A stretch of 64,000 nucleotides of DNA, taken from NCBI RefSeq assembly GCF_006346315.1, contig NZ_VDMR01000002.1:186001-250000 (forward strand), read 5' to 3'. The DNA comes from Nocardioides litoris. GTDB lineage: Bacteria; Actinomycetota; Actinomycetes; Propionibacteriales; Nocardioidaceae. Below are positions 1 through 8,353 of the stretch, in pieces (the stretch's first letter is position 1; each line of letters begins with the position of its first letter). The notes below the pieces were generated by a model, which saw only the letters and a list, made by a program, of their open reading frames with translations, was not told the origin of the DNA and did no database searches. The position numbers and the translations under genes were made by a program.

Positions 1-388
1 CCTCCTCGCGGGAGAACACCCCGTCGCCGGCGTAGGTCATGATCGTCAGGTTGGACGCCTCGTGCAGCGACCCGTCGCCCGGGTCGGGCATCAGGTTGCG
101 GACCTCGCAGACCAGCCGGTCGGCCGGCGCGTCGATGCTCTGCCAGGCGAGCGGGAACGCCGTCATCACCGAGCCGGGGAACGACGTCATGGTCGCCACC
201 GACCACGCCTGGATCTCGGCCCGCCCGCGGAAGGTGCCGTGGGCGTGCTCGACGTACTCGGCGTCCTCGGTGAAGTTCTCGCAGTAGCCGGTCCAGTCGC
301 CGGTGCGCACGTGCTCGGCGACCCGGCGGTGCATCGCGGCGTACGCCTCGGAGATCTCCTCGGCGCTGTGGCGCCCGGCGGTCGGCAC
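1..388 (-). CDS. SnoaL/NTF2-like domain protein (3' end beyond window)
   Basis: The complement reads open from the left edge to a GTG at 388, just after the stop of the SGNH gene at 400. The translation has helix-rich MHRRVAEHVRTGDW, then ENFTEDAEYVEHAHGTFRG and a hydrophobic strand region, which is the alpha+beta cone-fold pattern of SnoaL/nuclear transport factor 2-like proteins. These act on or bind small hydrophobic ligands, but the family alone does not predict a reaction. The 12-base gap to the upstream gene suggests co-transcription. No ATG is available, so the GTG start is a guess, and the gene's C-terminal end lies outside the window. Confidence 0.6.
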   Translation of the reverse strand, partial: MPTAGRHSAEEISEAYAAMHRRVAEHVRTGDWTGYCENFTEDAEYVEHAHGTFRGRAEIQAWSVATMTSFPGSVMTAFPLAWQSIDAPADRLVCEVRNLMPDPGDGSLHEASNLTIMTYAGDGVFSREE

Positions 389-399
389 CGTCGAGCCCG

Positions 400-1410
400 T
401 CAGCAGGGCAGGAGCGGGAAGCAGGACCCGCCCGGCTCCTCGGTCGGGGACGCGGTCGGGTCGGTCGACGTGGTGCGCCGGGCCGGGGCGACCGCCTCGA
501 CCGTGCCGGCGAAGTACGACGACATGGTGGCCGACCGGGTGGCGCTGAGGTGCAGGTCGTCGAACCACGTGCGGATCGACCCGATCTTGCCCTGGCACCA
601 CCGCGCGTTGCAGATGGTGCGGTTGACGTTGATCGCGGCCCGCGAGCCGAGCAGCGGAGCGAAGGTCCGCTGGACGTAGCGGCGGGTGACGCCCTCGCCG
701 GGCAGCGAGGCCTTGCGGGGCAGGCGGCAGGCGAACGGCAGGTTGCCCTTGGCGCAGCGGCGGTGCTTGACCGGCACGGTGGCGACCTGGCCGACGACGT
801 CGACCGGGGACCCGATCGACCGCAGGGTGCGGACCAGGCGCGGGGTGCCCTCGCGCATCGCCAGGGCCATCGTGCCGACGTAGGACGTCGTGTCGCGGAC
901 CTGCAACGCGTGGACGTAGCGCTGCCAGCTGCTGACGAGCACGATCCGGTAGGGCCGGCCGGAGGCCTGCAGGCGGCGGGCGGCGTCGATGCCCAGGGCG
1001 TTGGATCGGTAGCAGGCCGGGACCTTGCTGGTCGGCGTGGTCTGGTTGTCCATCGGGGGGCAGGAGCCCATCATCACCGCGACCAGGTTGACCCCACGGC
1101 CGGCGATGGCCTTCTTCAGCGCCGGGATGAACATCCACGAGTGCGAGTCGCCCCACAGCAGCACCGTCGGCTTGGCGGCGTCGAAGCCGTTGAGCTGGCA
1201 GACCACCGGCTCGGGCGGGATCTTGTCCTTGCGCGATGCGCAGCGCGGCGGCAGCGTCGGGAAGTCCTGGCCGGGCTTGACCTTCGCCGCCACCGGGAGG
1301 CGGGAGCCGGGGTCGGCCGCGGAGGCCGTCGGGGCGGACGCGAGGAGACCGGCGATGAGGGCGAGCAGGAGCAGGCCGACGACCGCGGGGAGGGGGGAAC
1401 GCTTGGTCAT
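400..1410 (-). CDS. Exported SGNH-domain protein, putative acetyl transferase/esterase
   Basis: A 336-residue protein with an N-terminal hydrophobic signal (about residues 8-31, ending near ASAADP). The SGNH block I is VLLWGDSHSW with nucleophile Ser89, and the distal Asp/His block is WFDDLHLSATRS. This matches the extracellular SGNH domain carried at the C-terminus of acyltransferase-3 proteins, here as a separate exported protein. ATG at 1410 is chosen because it sits directly before the signal peptide; a GTG-type extension to 1461 would add an unlikely Arg-rich head. It lies 57 bases after the lytic transglycosylase gene in the same direction as the OatA-like gene, suggesting a joint role in acetylating or deacetylating a wall polymer. 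The exact substrate is inference. Confidence 0.8.
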   Translation of the reverse strand: MTKRSPLPAVVGLLLLALIAGLLASAPTASAADPGSRLPVAAKVKPGQDFPTLPPRCASRKDKIPPEPVVCQLNGFDAAKPTVLLWGDSHSWMFIPALKKAIAGRGVNLVAVMMGSCPPMDNQTTPTSKVPACYRSNALGIDAARRLQASGRPYRIVLVSSWQRYVHALQVRDTTSYVGTMALAMREGTPRLVRTLRSIGSPVDVVGQVATVPVKHRRCAKGNLPFACRLPRKASLPGEGVTRRYVQRTFAPLLGSRAAINVNRTICNARWCQGKIGSIRTWFDDLHLSATRSATMSSYFAGTVEAVAPARRTTSTDPTASPTEEPGGSCFPLLPC

Positions 1411-1467
1411 GGTGGCGTCATCGTGCCACCGCCCCTCCCCCGGCGCAGCCGAAGACGGCAACCGCGC

Positions 1468-2241
1468 TCAGCCGGGGCGGCCGGCGTACGTCGTGGCGGC
1501 GAGGTGCACGGCGTCGAGGTAGGCCCGCGACCGGTTGTAGGACAGCACCGCGTCGGTCCAGCCGCGCCCCGTGGTCAGGTCGCGCCCGCCGGCGCACAGG
1601 TAGCGCGCCGCGGCCAGCGCCGCGTCGTCGAGGTCGTGGGGGTCGGCGTCGCCGTCGCCGTCGCCGTCGGCTCCCCACGTCTCCCACGTCGTGGGGATGA
1701 ACTGCATCGGGCCGACGGCGTGGTCCCAGCGCGGGTCACCGTGGTACGCCGTCGTGGCGGGTGTCGCCGGGATCGCGGCGACCGGTCCGCGGCCGTCGAG
1801 CGCCGGGCCGAGGACCTCGCTCGAGGGCCGGCCGTCGGCGCCCAGCGTGCGGCCGCCGATGGTGCCGTGGTGCGACTCGACCCAGCCGATGCCGGCGAGG
1901 GTGGTCCAGCCGAGGCCGCACCCGGTGGGCGCGGCCAGCTCGGCCCGGGCGTAGGCCGCCAGGGCGGTGGGGTCGAGGCCAGCCGCCCGCGCCGTGCGCC
2001 GCAGCCAGGCCGGGTCGACCTGCGGGACACCCGGCGCGGCAGCCCCGGCGGCCCCGTCGCCGCCGGTGCGCACGGGCCGGGTGGCCGGGGCCCCGACGGC
2101 CGCGACGCCGTCGGCCGGGGTCAGGTCGTCGGCGGGCGGGCGCAGGTAGAGCGTCTGCTGCAGCCAGAAGACCACGGCGGCCGCGGCGGCCAGGGCGAGG
2201 AGGAACAGCACGGCCGAGCGCAGCGGACGACCGCCGGTCAC
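1468..2241 (-). CDS. Membrane-anchored lytic transglycosylase (SLT/MltB-like)
   Basis: A 257-residue protein with an N-terminal membrane segment (residues 9-28), a linker, then a lysozyme-like transglycosylase domain. The catalytic Glu is Glu122 in GWVESHHG, followed by AVGPMQFIPTTW, an Asp-rich calcium-like loop (DGDGDGDADPHDLDD) and the ALSYNRSRAYL-type end. The GTG start at 2241 overlaps the acyltransferase stop (GTGA), which argues for translational coupling. The family cleaves the MurNAc-GlcNAc bond with formation of 1,6-anhydro-MurNAc. That reaction needs a free C6 hydroxyl, so coupling to an OatA-like enzyme is functionally sensible. A paralogue lies at 6763-8187. Confidence 0.85.
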   Translation of the reverse strand: MTGGRPLRSAVLFLLALAAAAAVVFWLQQTLYLRPPADDLTPADGVAAVGAPATRPVRTGGDGAAGAAAPGVPQVDPAWLRRTARAAGLDPTALAAYARAELAAPTGCGLGWTTLAGIGWVESHHGTIGGRTLGADGRPSSEVLGPALDGRGPVAAIPATPATTAYHGDPRWDHAVGPMQFIPTTWETWGADGDGDGDADPHDLDDAALAAARYLCAGGRDLTTGRGWTDAVLSYNRSRAYLDAVHLAATTYAGRPG

Positions 2242-4535
2242 TCCTCGTCGCCGGCGCTGCCGCCGGAGCCCTCGCCGGTGACCTCGCGGACGCTGGGCAC
2301 GAAGTACTTCTTCAACGTCGAGGCCATGGCGGCGCTGAGGTGGTTGTCGTCGAAGTAGAAGGTGATGCCGTCGGCCTCGGCGAAGCAGGTGGTCTCGTCG
2401 CACAGCGCCGGGGCCACGTCGATGAGGCGGGGCGGCGTGGGGTCGTCGTCGTCGGCGGAGCGGGCACGGGCCGGCGGGCCGTCGGCGGTGGTCCTCACGA
2501 CCCGCGGCTCGCCCCCGGGATCGGCCGCCCCGTCGAGGCCGGCCATCATGCCGGTCAGCCACGCCACGTTGTCGGCCTCGTCGATGATCGCGTCCTCGCG
2601 CGGCACGTCGCAGGAGTAGGGCCGCGAGATGGCCTCGCACAGCGGTGCGTTGCGCGGGATGATCGGCGTCGGCCCGATCATGTCGACGTCGGCGTCGATG
2701 CGGCCGAGCAGGGAGAACAGGGCCGGGGTGCCGACGCGCACGTAGCCGGCCATCTTCTCGACGTACTCGTCGTTGGCGTTGTCGAGGTCGCGCTCCTGGA
2801 TCAGGCCGATCGTCGGGGTGCCCCGGTAGGTCTCGTAGCTGAAGGACCCGATGATCTTCAGGCCGGCCTTGTCGTCGACGTGGCGCTCGATGTAGTCGAC
2901 GGCGGCCTGGTTGTTGCGCGCGCAGCCCCCGGTCGCCGTGGCCGACGGCAGGAACATCGGGCAGGCCCCCATCACGAAGGCGACGAGGTTGACGTCCTTC
3001 TTGCGGGCGGCGGCCTCGAGGGCCGGGATGAACATCCAGGCGTGGGAGTCGCCCCACAGCACCACCGTCGGGCGGCCGGCCTCGTAGGGCACCAGGTCAC
3101 AGCGGCCGGGGCGGTCGGGGATGAAGTTCTGCTCGCCCAGGCACTCCGCGGGCATCGGGGGCACGTTGGTGAGCTGGGCGGTGATCTCCTCCCAGTGCGG
3201 GGAGGTCTTGGCGTCGTCGGCGATGGCCAGGGCGCCGCCGCTGAGGCCGGCGACGCACGACATGGCCAGGACGCCGCTGACCATCACCCGGCGCGATCCC
3301 CAGGTGCGGCTCTTGCTCACCGTGCCGGAGCGCTTGTAGAACAAGCCCTCGATGAAGCGGTAGCTGAGGTAGGCCACGAGCAGCGCGGCCAGGACCAGCA
3401 GCACCCGGACGTAGAGCGGCGGCGGGGCGAGGTTGACCGACTCGCCGAGCACCAGGAACGGCCAGTGCCAGAGGTACCAGCCGTAGGAGACCAGCCCGAG
3501 TCCGACCAGGAAGCGCACCGAGAGCACGCGGGTGGCCACGGTGGGCGCGCCGACGCCGGCCCAGGTGAGCAGGGCGGCGGCCGCGCACGGCAGCAGGGCC
3601 CAGTAGCTGGGGTAGCCCTCGGTCGGCATCGGCTTCCACAGCAGGAACGCGATGATCGCGACGCCGGCCAGGCCCATGACCTCGCGCAGGTCGTGGGCGA
3701 CGCGCACCTTGCGCACGAGCAGGGCGAGCGCGACGCCGATGAGGAACTCGAACGCGCGGGTGATCGGCAGGTAGTAGGCGGCGTCGGGGTGGGTGTCGGC
3801 CCAGGCGATGGCCAGCCACGCCGAGGCGACGCCGAGGACCACGGTGGTCGCGAGCAGCATCGGCACCAGCCGGACCCGGAGCAGCCGGGAGACCGCCCAG
3901 GCGAGCAGGATGATCAGCGGCAGGGCGAGGTAGAACTGCTCCTCGACCGAGAGCGACCAGGTGTGCAGCAGGACGCCGGTGCCGGGCTGGTGGGTGAAGT
4001 AGTCGACGTCGCCGTTGCCGGTGGCGTTGAGGAAGAAGAAGTTGGACACGAACGCCGCGGCCGCCGCGGCGGACTCCGCGGTCTGCTGCTGGGGCCCGTC
4101 GCCGTCGACCGCGGTCGGGGGCAGCAGGAAGTAGCTCAGGGCGAGGACGCCGATGAGCATGGTGGCCTTGGCCGGGATGAGGCGGCGCGCGCGGCGGGCG
4201 TAGAACGCGCCCCACTTCACGCCGCCCGTCTTGACGAACTCGTGCATCAGCAGGCCGGTGATGACGTAGCCCGAGACGACGAAGAACAGGTCGAGGCCGA
4301 TGTAGCCGCCCTCGAAGCCCGGCACCTTGGCGTGGAAGCCCATCACCATGATGGCCGCGGCGCCGCGGATGCCGTCGATGTCGGGGCGGTACTCGCCGCG
4401 CGACTGCTTGCTGGTCGCGGTGGCGGCCGGCTTCACGAGCAGGTCGGGCGTGTCCTGGGTGCGGGCGGGCGTGGCACCGGGGCCGTCCTCGGGCTGCGGC
4501 TCGGCACGCTCGGGGGCGAGGGTGGACCCACTCAC
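2238..4535 (-). CDS. OatA-like acyltransferase-3/SGNH fusion protein
   Basis: A 765-residue integral membrane protein. After a 45-residue cytoplasmic Pro/Ala-rich head comes the acyltransferase-3 domain (about 50-390), with RPDIDGIRG, the conserved His68 in MGFHAK and LDLFFVVSGY, followed by about ten membrane segments. A periplasmic-side SGNH domain follows, with GDSH (Ser497) and the C-terminal DDNHLS (729-734). Family knowledge: acetyl groups are moved across the membrane by the first domain and placed on peptidoglycan or another glycan by the second. An acidic insertion (about 660-705, including ADDDDP) interrupts the SGNH domain. GTG at 4535 follows an AAGGG-like ribosome site. An in-frame ATG at 4619 would add an unlikely Gly/Arg-rich leader. 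Confidence 0.88.
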   Translation of the reverse strand: MSGSTLAPERAEPQPEDGPGATPARTQDTPDLLVKPAATATSKQSRGEYRPDIDGIRGAAAIMVMGFHAKVPGFEGGYIGLDLFFVVSGYVITGLLMHEFVKTGGVKWGAFYARRARRLIPAKATMLIGVLALSYFLLPPTAVDGDGPQQQTAESAAAAAAFVSNFFFLNATGNGDVDYFTHQPGTGVLLHTWSLSVEEQFYLALPLIILLAWAVSRLLRVRLVPMLLATTVVLGVASAWLAIAWADTHPDAAYYLPITRAFEFLIGVALALLVRKVRVAHDLREVMGLAGVAIIAFLLWKPMPTEGYPSYWALLPCAAAALLTWAGVGAPTVATRVLSVRFLVGLGLVSYGWYLWHWPFLVLGESVNLAPPPLYVRVLLVLAALLVAYLSYRFIEGLFYKRSGTVSKSRTWGSRRVMVSGVLAMSCVAGLSGGALAIADDAKTSPHWEEITAQLTNVPPMPAECLGEQNFIPDRPGRCDLVPYEAGRPTVVLWGDSHAWMFIPALEAAARKKDVNLVAFVMGACPMFLPSATATGGCARNNQAAVDYIERHVDDKAGLKIIGSFSYETYRGTPTIGLIQERDLDNANDEYVEKMAGYVRVGTPALFSLLGRIDADVDMIGPTPIIPRNAPLCEAISRPYSCDVPREDAIIDEADNVAWLTGMMAGLDGAADPGGEPRVVRTTADGPPARARSADDDDPTPPRLIDVAPALCDETTCFAEADGITFYFDDNHLSAAMASTLKKYFVPSVREVTGEGSGGSAGDEE

Positions 4536-4601
4536 AAGCTCGAACCCTTTCGTCCCGCGGCCCGCACCTCGGCCGGGCCCGCCGTCACAGCCCGACCAGT
4601 A

Positions 4602-4618
4602 TGGGGTGCGACACCCCA
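4602..4618. promoter_or_regulatory. Small inverted repeat between divergent acyltransferase and cyclase genes
   Basis: TGGGGTG and CACCCCA face each other across a CGA loop in the 136-base divergent intergenic region. The position suits an operator for either gene, or a leader hairpin. Nothing else in the sequence identifies the binding protein. Confidence 0.3.
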
Positions 4619-4671
4619 CCGATGTGAACCAACGCGGGGATCCGCGCGGCCCCGCGCCCTACTGTGAGGCC

Positions 4672-6258
4672 GTGAGCGACGCCGGAAGCCGCCCGTTCGG
4701 CTCCCGCCTGCTCGGGCGCGCCGACCAGTCCCGGCGAGCGCTGCGGGTCCGGGTGCAACTGCTGCTGACCGGGCTGCTGGTGAGCACCAACGTCGTGGGC
4801 GCCGGGGTCGTCGCGGTGATCGGGACCGTGCTCGTCCCCGCGCCGCGGCCCGAGGGTGACACCCTGGTCGCGCTGGCCATCGCCATCCCGGTCTACGTCT
4901 TCGTCGCCGTGGTGGTGGGCGTGGTGTACGGCACGACCACCACGCTGCGGGTCCTGCGCTGGGCCACCCGCGGTGAGGAGCCCGACGAGCAGGACCGCGA
5001 GCGTGCGCTCAAGGCACCGCTGCGGCTGACCCAGCTCCAGGTCGGCCTGTGGGCCGGGGCGGTGGCGCTGTTCACCGGTCTCGCGGTCGTGCTGCAGCCC
5101 AACCGCGCGCTCTCGACCGGCGTCACTGTCGGCATCGCCGGCCTGGTCGTCAGCGCGATCGCCTACCTGTTCAGCCAGTTCACCCTGCGCCCGATCTCGG
5201 CGCGGGCGCTGGCCTCGGCGCCCCTGATGGACCGTCCGCGGGGCGTCGGGGTCGGCGACCGGATGGTCATCTTCTGGTGCGTCGGCACCGGTGCGCCCGT
5301 GGCCGGGCTGGTGCTGGCCTCGGTCCTGGCCCTCGCCCAGCCCGACGGCACCTCGCTCCAGCGCCTGGCCGTGACCTCGCTCGTCATCGGCGGGGTGGTG
5401 CTGCTGTTCGGCCTCATGGTCACCGTGCTCAACGCCCGCTCCGTCGTCGCGCCCGTGCTGTCGGTGCGCGACGCGCTCCTCGACGTCGAGCGCGGCGACC
5501 TCGAGCGCGAGGTGCCGGTGTACGACGGCACCGAGCTCGGCCTGCTGCAGTCGGGGTTCAACCAGATGGTGCACGGCCTGCGCGACCGCGAGCACCTGCG
5601 CGACCTCTTCGGCCGCCACGTCGGCCAGGAGGTCGCCGCCGCCGCGGCCGCGGGCGACGTCGAGCTGGGCGGGGAGACCCGCACCGCGTCCGTGCTCTTC
5701 GTCGACCTGGTCGGCTCGACGACGTACGCCACCGAGCACGGGCCCACCGAGGTCGTCGAGGTGCTCAACCGCTTCTTCGGCGTCGTGGTCGACGAGGTCG
5801 ACCGTCACCACGGCCTGGTCAACAAGTTCATCGGCGACGCGGTGCTCGCGGTCTTCGGCGCGCCCGTCGAGCGCGAGGACCACGCCGCGCAGGCGCTGGC
5901 CACCGCGCGGGCCGTCGCGGCGCGGCTGGCCGAGGAGGTGCCGGAGGTCGGCGCAGGCGTGGGCGTGGCGACCGGCGAGGTCGTCGCGGGCAACGTCGGC
6001 CACCGCAGCCGCTTCGAGTACACCGTGATCGGCGACGCGGTGAACTCCGCGGCCCGCCTGACCGACCTGGCCAAGGAGGCGCCCGGCACCGTGCTCGTCG
6101 CCCGGGCCTCGGTCGAGGCGGCCGGCGACGCCGAGGCGGGGCACTGGACCCCGCACGGCGAGGTCACCCTGCGCGGGCGGACCTCACCGACCCCGGTGGC
6201 CGTGCTGGCCGACGCGCGGGAGCGGGCTCAGGAGAGCGCGGAGACCGCGGCGTCGTAG
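4672..6258 (+). CDS. Membrane class III adenylate cyclase with HAMP domain
   Basis: A 528-residue protein. About six membrane segments span residues 25-255, then a HAMP linker (about 250-305) and a class III cyclase domain (335-510). Catalytic features are intact: metal-binding Asp345 (FVDLVGST) and Asp389 (KFIGDAV), purine-selecting Lys385 and Asp455 (VIGDAV), and transition-state Asn458 and Arg462 (NSAARL). Lys/Asp at the purine positions points to ATP as substrate and cAMP as product. Start GTG at 4672 is chosen because upstream codons lie in the divergent promoter region. The 3' end overlaps tpx by 31 bases on the opposite strand. The same architecture recurs at 28723-30348. The sensor input is unknown. 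Confidence 0.88.
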   Translation: MSDAGSRPFGSRLLGRADQSRRALRVRVQLLLTGLLVSTNVVGAGVVAVIGTVLVPAPRPEGDTLVALAIAIPVYVFVAVVVGVVYGTTTTLRVLRWATRGEEPDEQDRERALKAPLRLTQLQVGLWAGAVALFTGLAVVLQPNRALSTGVTVGIAGLVVSAIAYLFSQFTLRPISARALASAPLMDRPRGVGVGDRMVIFWCVGTGAPVAGLVLASVLALAQPDGTSLQRLAVTSLVIGGVVLLFGLMVTVLNARSVVAPVLSVRDALLDVERGDLEREVPVYDGTELGLLQSGFNQMVHGLRDREHLRDLFGRHVGQEVAAAAAAGDVELGGETRTASVLFVDLVGSTTYATEHGPTEVVEVLNRFFGVVVDEVDRHHGLVNKFIGDAVLAVFGAPVEREDHAAQALATARAVAARLAEEVPEVGAGVGVATGEVVAGNVGHRSRFEYTVIGDAVNSAARLTDLAKEAPGTVLVARASVEAAGDAEAGHWTPHGEVTLRGRTSPTPVAVLADARERAQESAETAAS

Positions 6259-6728
6259 TCGGGCTCCTGGCCGATCTCGGGCACGAGCTGGCTGTGCAGC
6301 ACGCTCCCGTCGCGGTCGACCACGACGACGGCGCGGGCCAGCAGGCCCTCGAACTTGCCGTCGAGCAGGCGCACGCCGTAGGCGTCGCCGAAGTCGGAGC
6401 GGAACGCCGAGGCCGCGGTGACCGCCTCGATGCCCTCGGCGCCGCAGAAGCGGGCCTGGGCGAAGGGCAGGTCGGCGGAGACGCAGATGACGGAGGTGTC
6501 GTCGAGGGAGGCCGCCAGCTCGTTGAAGCGCTTGACGCTCGCCGCGCAGACGCCGGTGTCGACGCTCGGGAAGATGTTGAGCACCGTGCGGGAGCCCTCG
6601 GGGAGGGTGACCTCGCTGAAGTCGGAGCCGATCAGGCTGAACGCCGGCGCGCTCGCACCGACGGCCGGCAGCTCGCCGACGGTCTCGCAGGGGTTGCCGC
6701 CCAGGGCAGTAGTGGCCATGCCCCCCAT
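6228..6728 (-). CDS. tpx: Thiol peroxidase (2-Cys peroxiredoxin, Tpx type)
   Basis: A 166-residue peroxiredoxin. Peroxidatic Cys61 lies in FPSVDTGVCAAS and resolving Cys95 in ARFCGAEG, the spacing typical of Tpx. The N-terminal TALGGNPCET and the Pro/Thr/Cys/Arg active-site set also fit. It reduces hydrogen and alkyl peroxides in the cytoplasm using thioredoxin. ATG at 6728 has an AGG element at suitable distance; the internal ATG at 6719 gives the commoner family start (MATTALGG) but has a G-run directly against it. Its end overlaps the convergent cyclase gene. Confidence 0.95.
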   Translation of the reverse strand: MGGMATTALGGNPCETVGELPAVGASAPAFSLIGSDFSEVTLPEGSRTVLNIFPSVDTGVCAASVKRFNELAASLDDTSVICVSADLPFAQARFCGAEGIEAVTAASAFRSDFGDAYGVRLLDGKFEGLLARAVVVVDRDGSVLHSQLVPEIGQEPDYDAAVSALS

Positions 6729-6762
6729 TGAACCGGACCTGCCGGACGGGTCCGGCCGGGGG

Positions 6763-8187
6763 TCAGTCCTTCGGGGCCGTGGTCTCGTCGCGCAGCGGGC
6801 TGTCGGGGGTGTCGGAGGGCTGCTGCTCGTCGGGGTCGGTGAGCTCGACCAGGCACGCGTCGAGCTCGTCGCCCGACAGGCCCTCGCCCTCGCAGTAGTC
6901 GGCGGCCTCGTCGGCGGTCAGGCTGCCGGGCTCGGGCTCGGCCGGGGTGGGCTCGGCCGGCGTGGTCGGGTCGGCCGGCGTGGTCGGCTCGGCCGGCGTC
7001 GTCGGGTCGGCGGGAGTGGTGGGCTCGGCCGGCGTGGTCGGCTCGGCCGGCGTGGTCGGCTCGGCCGGCGTCGTCGGGTCGGCGGGAGTGGTGGGCTCGG
7101 CCGGCGTCGACGGGTCGGCGGGCGTGGTCGGCTCGGCCGGCGTCGTCGGGTCGGCGGGAGTGGTGGGCTCGGCCGGCGTCGCCGGGTCGGCAGGCGCGGC
7201 GGGCTCGGTCGGCAGCACCTCGGCGCCCGGGCGCGGCGGGCCGGCGACGAGCTGGCCGGCGGGGTCGGCGCCCGCCGTGACCGGGCTGAAGGGGCGGGCC
7301 GCGGTCGCGGTGAGGTCGACCCCGACGACGTACGTGCCGGGGGCGTAGGGACCGGTCGGGCTGGTGCGGGCGTTGAGCACGCTGCCGCCACCGGGGACGG
7401 TGGAGAAGTCGCCCTGGAGGTAGCCGTCCATCACCTGCAGCACCATCGCGACGTAGGCGTCGCTGCGGTTGTAGCGGTGGACGGCGGCGCGCCTGCCGCC
7501 GAGGGTGGCGAGGTCGTCGTCGCCGGAGCAGAGGTAGACGGCGGCGGCGAGGGCGGCGTCGTCGATGTCCTGGGGGTCGCGCTTGCCGTCGTTGTCGGCG
7601 TCGACCCCGACCGCGGCCCAGGTCGAGGGGATGAACTGCATCGGGCCGACGGCGCGGTCGAAGGCGGTGTCGGAGTCGTAGTCGCCGGCGTCGGTGTCGC
7701 GGATCAGCGCGGTGCCGTTGCGGCCGTCGAGCACGGGCCCGACGATCGCCGGCGTCGCGACGCCGTCGGCGCCGAGGGCCGCACCGCCGAAGCGGCCGTG
7801 GTCGGACTCGATCCGCCCGATGGCGGCGAGCAGCTGCCAGTTGAGGCGGCAGGCGGGGTCGGCGGCGTTGATGACGGTCTCGGCGCGCTGGTAGGCGGCC
7901 AGCGCGGGCGAGGGGACGTCGGACGACGAGCCGGTCGCCGCGACCTGGGTGAACCGGCCGTCGGAGGCGGTCAGCTGGTCGGGCTCGGACAGGCTCGCGG
8001 GGTAGTCGACCGGGGCCCCGGGCAGCCGGGTGCCGTCGGGCAGTGCTTGCGGCGCGGGCGCGACGGGGGCGGCGGTGCCGCCGGTGAGGGAGCCGGCGCC
8101 GGCCAGGTGCGTGGTCCACGCGACCGACACGAGGGCGAGCGGGACGACGGTCGCCACCCGGCGGGTGCGGGAGGTGCTGCCAGTCAT
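6763..8187 (-). CDS. Secreted lytic transglycosylase with hexapeptide-repeat tail
   Basis: A 474-residue protein. The signal sequence is at 8-32. The transglycosylase domain (about 95-265) has catalytic Glu127 (GRIESDHG), RAVGPMQFIPSTW and an Asp-rich loop (DADNDGKRD). A Pro/Gly linker leads to thirteen tandem TTPA(D/E)P hexapeptides (336-413), then a small C-terminal segment with a Cys pair (YCEGEG...DACLVEL) that may form a disulfide. The tail resembles wall-spanning Pro/Thr linkers that display a domain away from the membrane. It is homologous to the coupled transglycosylase at 1468-2241, which lacks the repeat tail. Confidence 0.85.
   Translation of the reverse strand: MTGSTSRTRRVATVVPLALVSVAWTTHLAGAGSLTGGTAAPVAPAPQALPDGTRLPGAPVDYPASLSEPDQLTASDGRFTQVAATGSSSDVPSPALAAYQRAETVINAADPACRLNWQLLAAIGRIESDHGRFGGAALGADGVATPAIVGPVLDGRNGTALIRDTDAGDYDSDTAFDRAVGPMQFIPSTWAAVGVDADNDGKRDPQDIDDAALAAAVYLCSGDDDLATLGGRRAAVHRYNRSDAYVAMVLQVMDGYLQGDFSTVPGGGSVLNARTSPTGPYAPGTYVVGVDLTATAARPFSPVTAGADPAGQLVAGPPRPGAEVLPTEPAAPADPATPAEPTTPADPTTPAEPTTPADPSTPAEPTTPADPTTPAEPTTPAEPTTPAEPTTPADPTTPAEPTTPADPTTPAEPTPAEPEPGSLTADEAADYCEGEGLSGDELDACLVELTDPDEQQPSDTPDSPLRDETTAPKD
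6949..7182 (-). repeat. Coding tandem repeat, 13 units of 18 bp (TTPA[D/E]P)
   Basis: Thirteen consecutive 18-base units encode TTPADP or TTPAEP (one ATPAEP, one STPAEP). D and E units mostly alternate, with a run of three E units in the middle. Unit length is a multiple of three, so copy-number change would lengthen or shorten the linker without a frameshift. The opposite strand is also open here (repeated GSAGVV), which is only a shadow of the repeat. Confidence 0.95.
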
Positions 8188-8353
8188 GGGAGAGGTCTGC
8201 CTTGCGTCGTCGGTCGTGGGGAAGGCGTCGGGCCACAGGTGCCGTGCCCACCGAGGTGACCCATTAGACCACCGGCTCCCGGGTGGGGGACCCCGAAACC
8301 CTCCCGGCAGCCGAGGATTCAGGTGGCGTTCAGCAACGCGGCCCCCGCGAGGG

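Noticed and set aside
550-4667. Very long open frames opposite the envelope cluster (plus strand)
   Set aside because: They are Arg/Gly/Ala-rich mirror frames of strongly recognisable minus-strand genes (GDSH, GPMQFIP, acyltransferase motifs) and carry no domain of their own. This is the usual high-GC artefact.
4660-4672. Extended starts of the first cyclase back to 4327
   Set aside because: The extra 115 codons overlap the acyltransferase start and the divergent promoter, and have no protein-like composition.
6947-7348. Plus-strand frame with repeated GSAGVV
   Set aside because: It is the antisense reading of the TTPA(D/E)P repeat in the transglycosylase and has no independent support.
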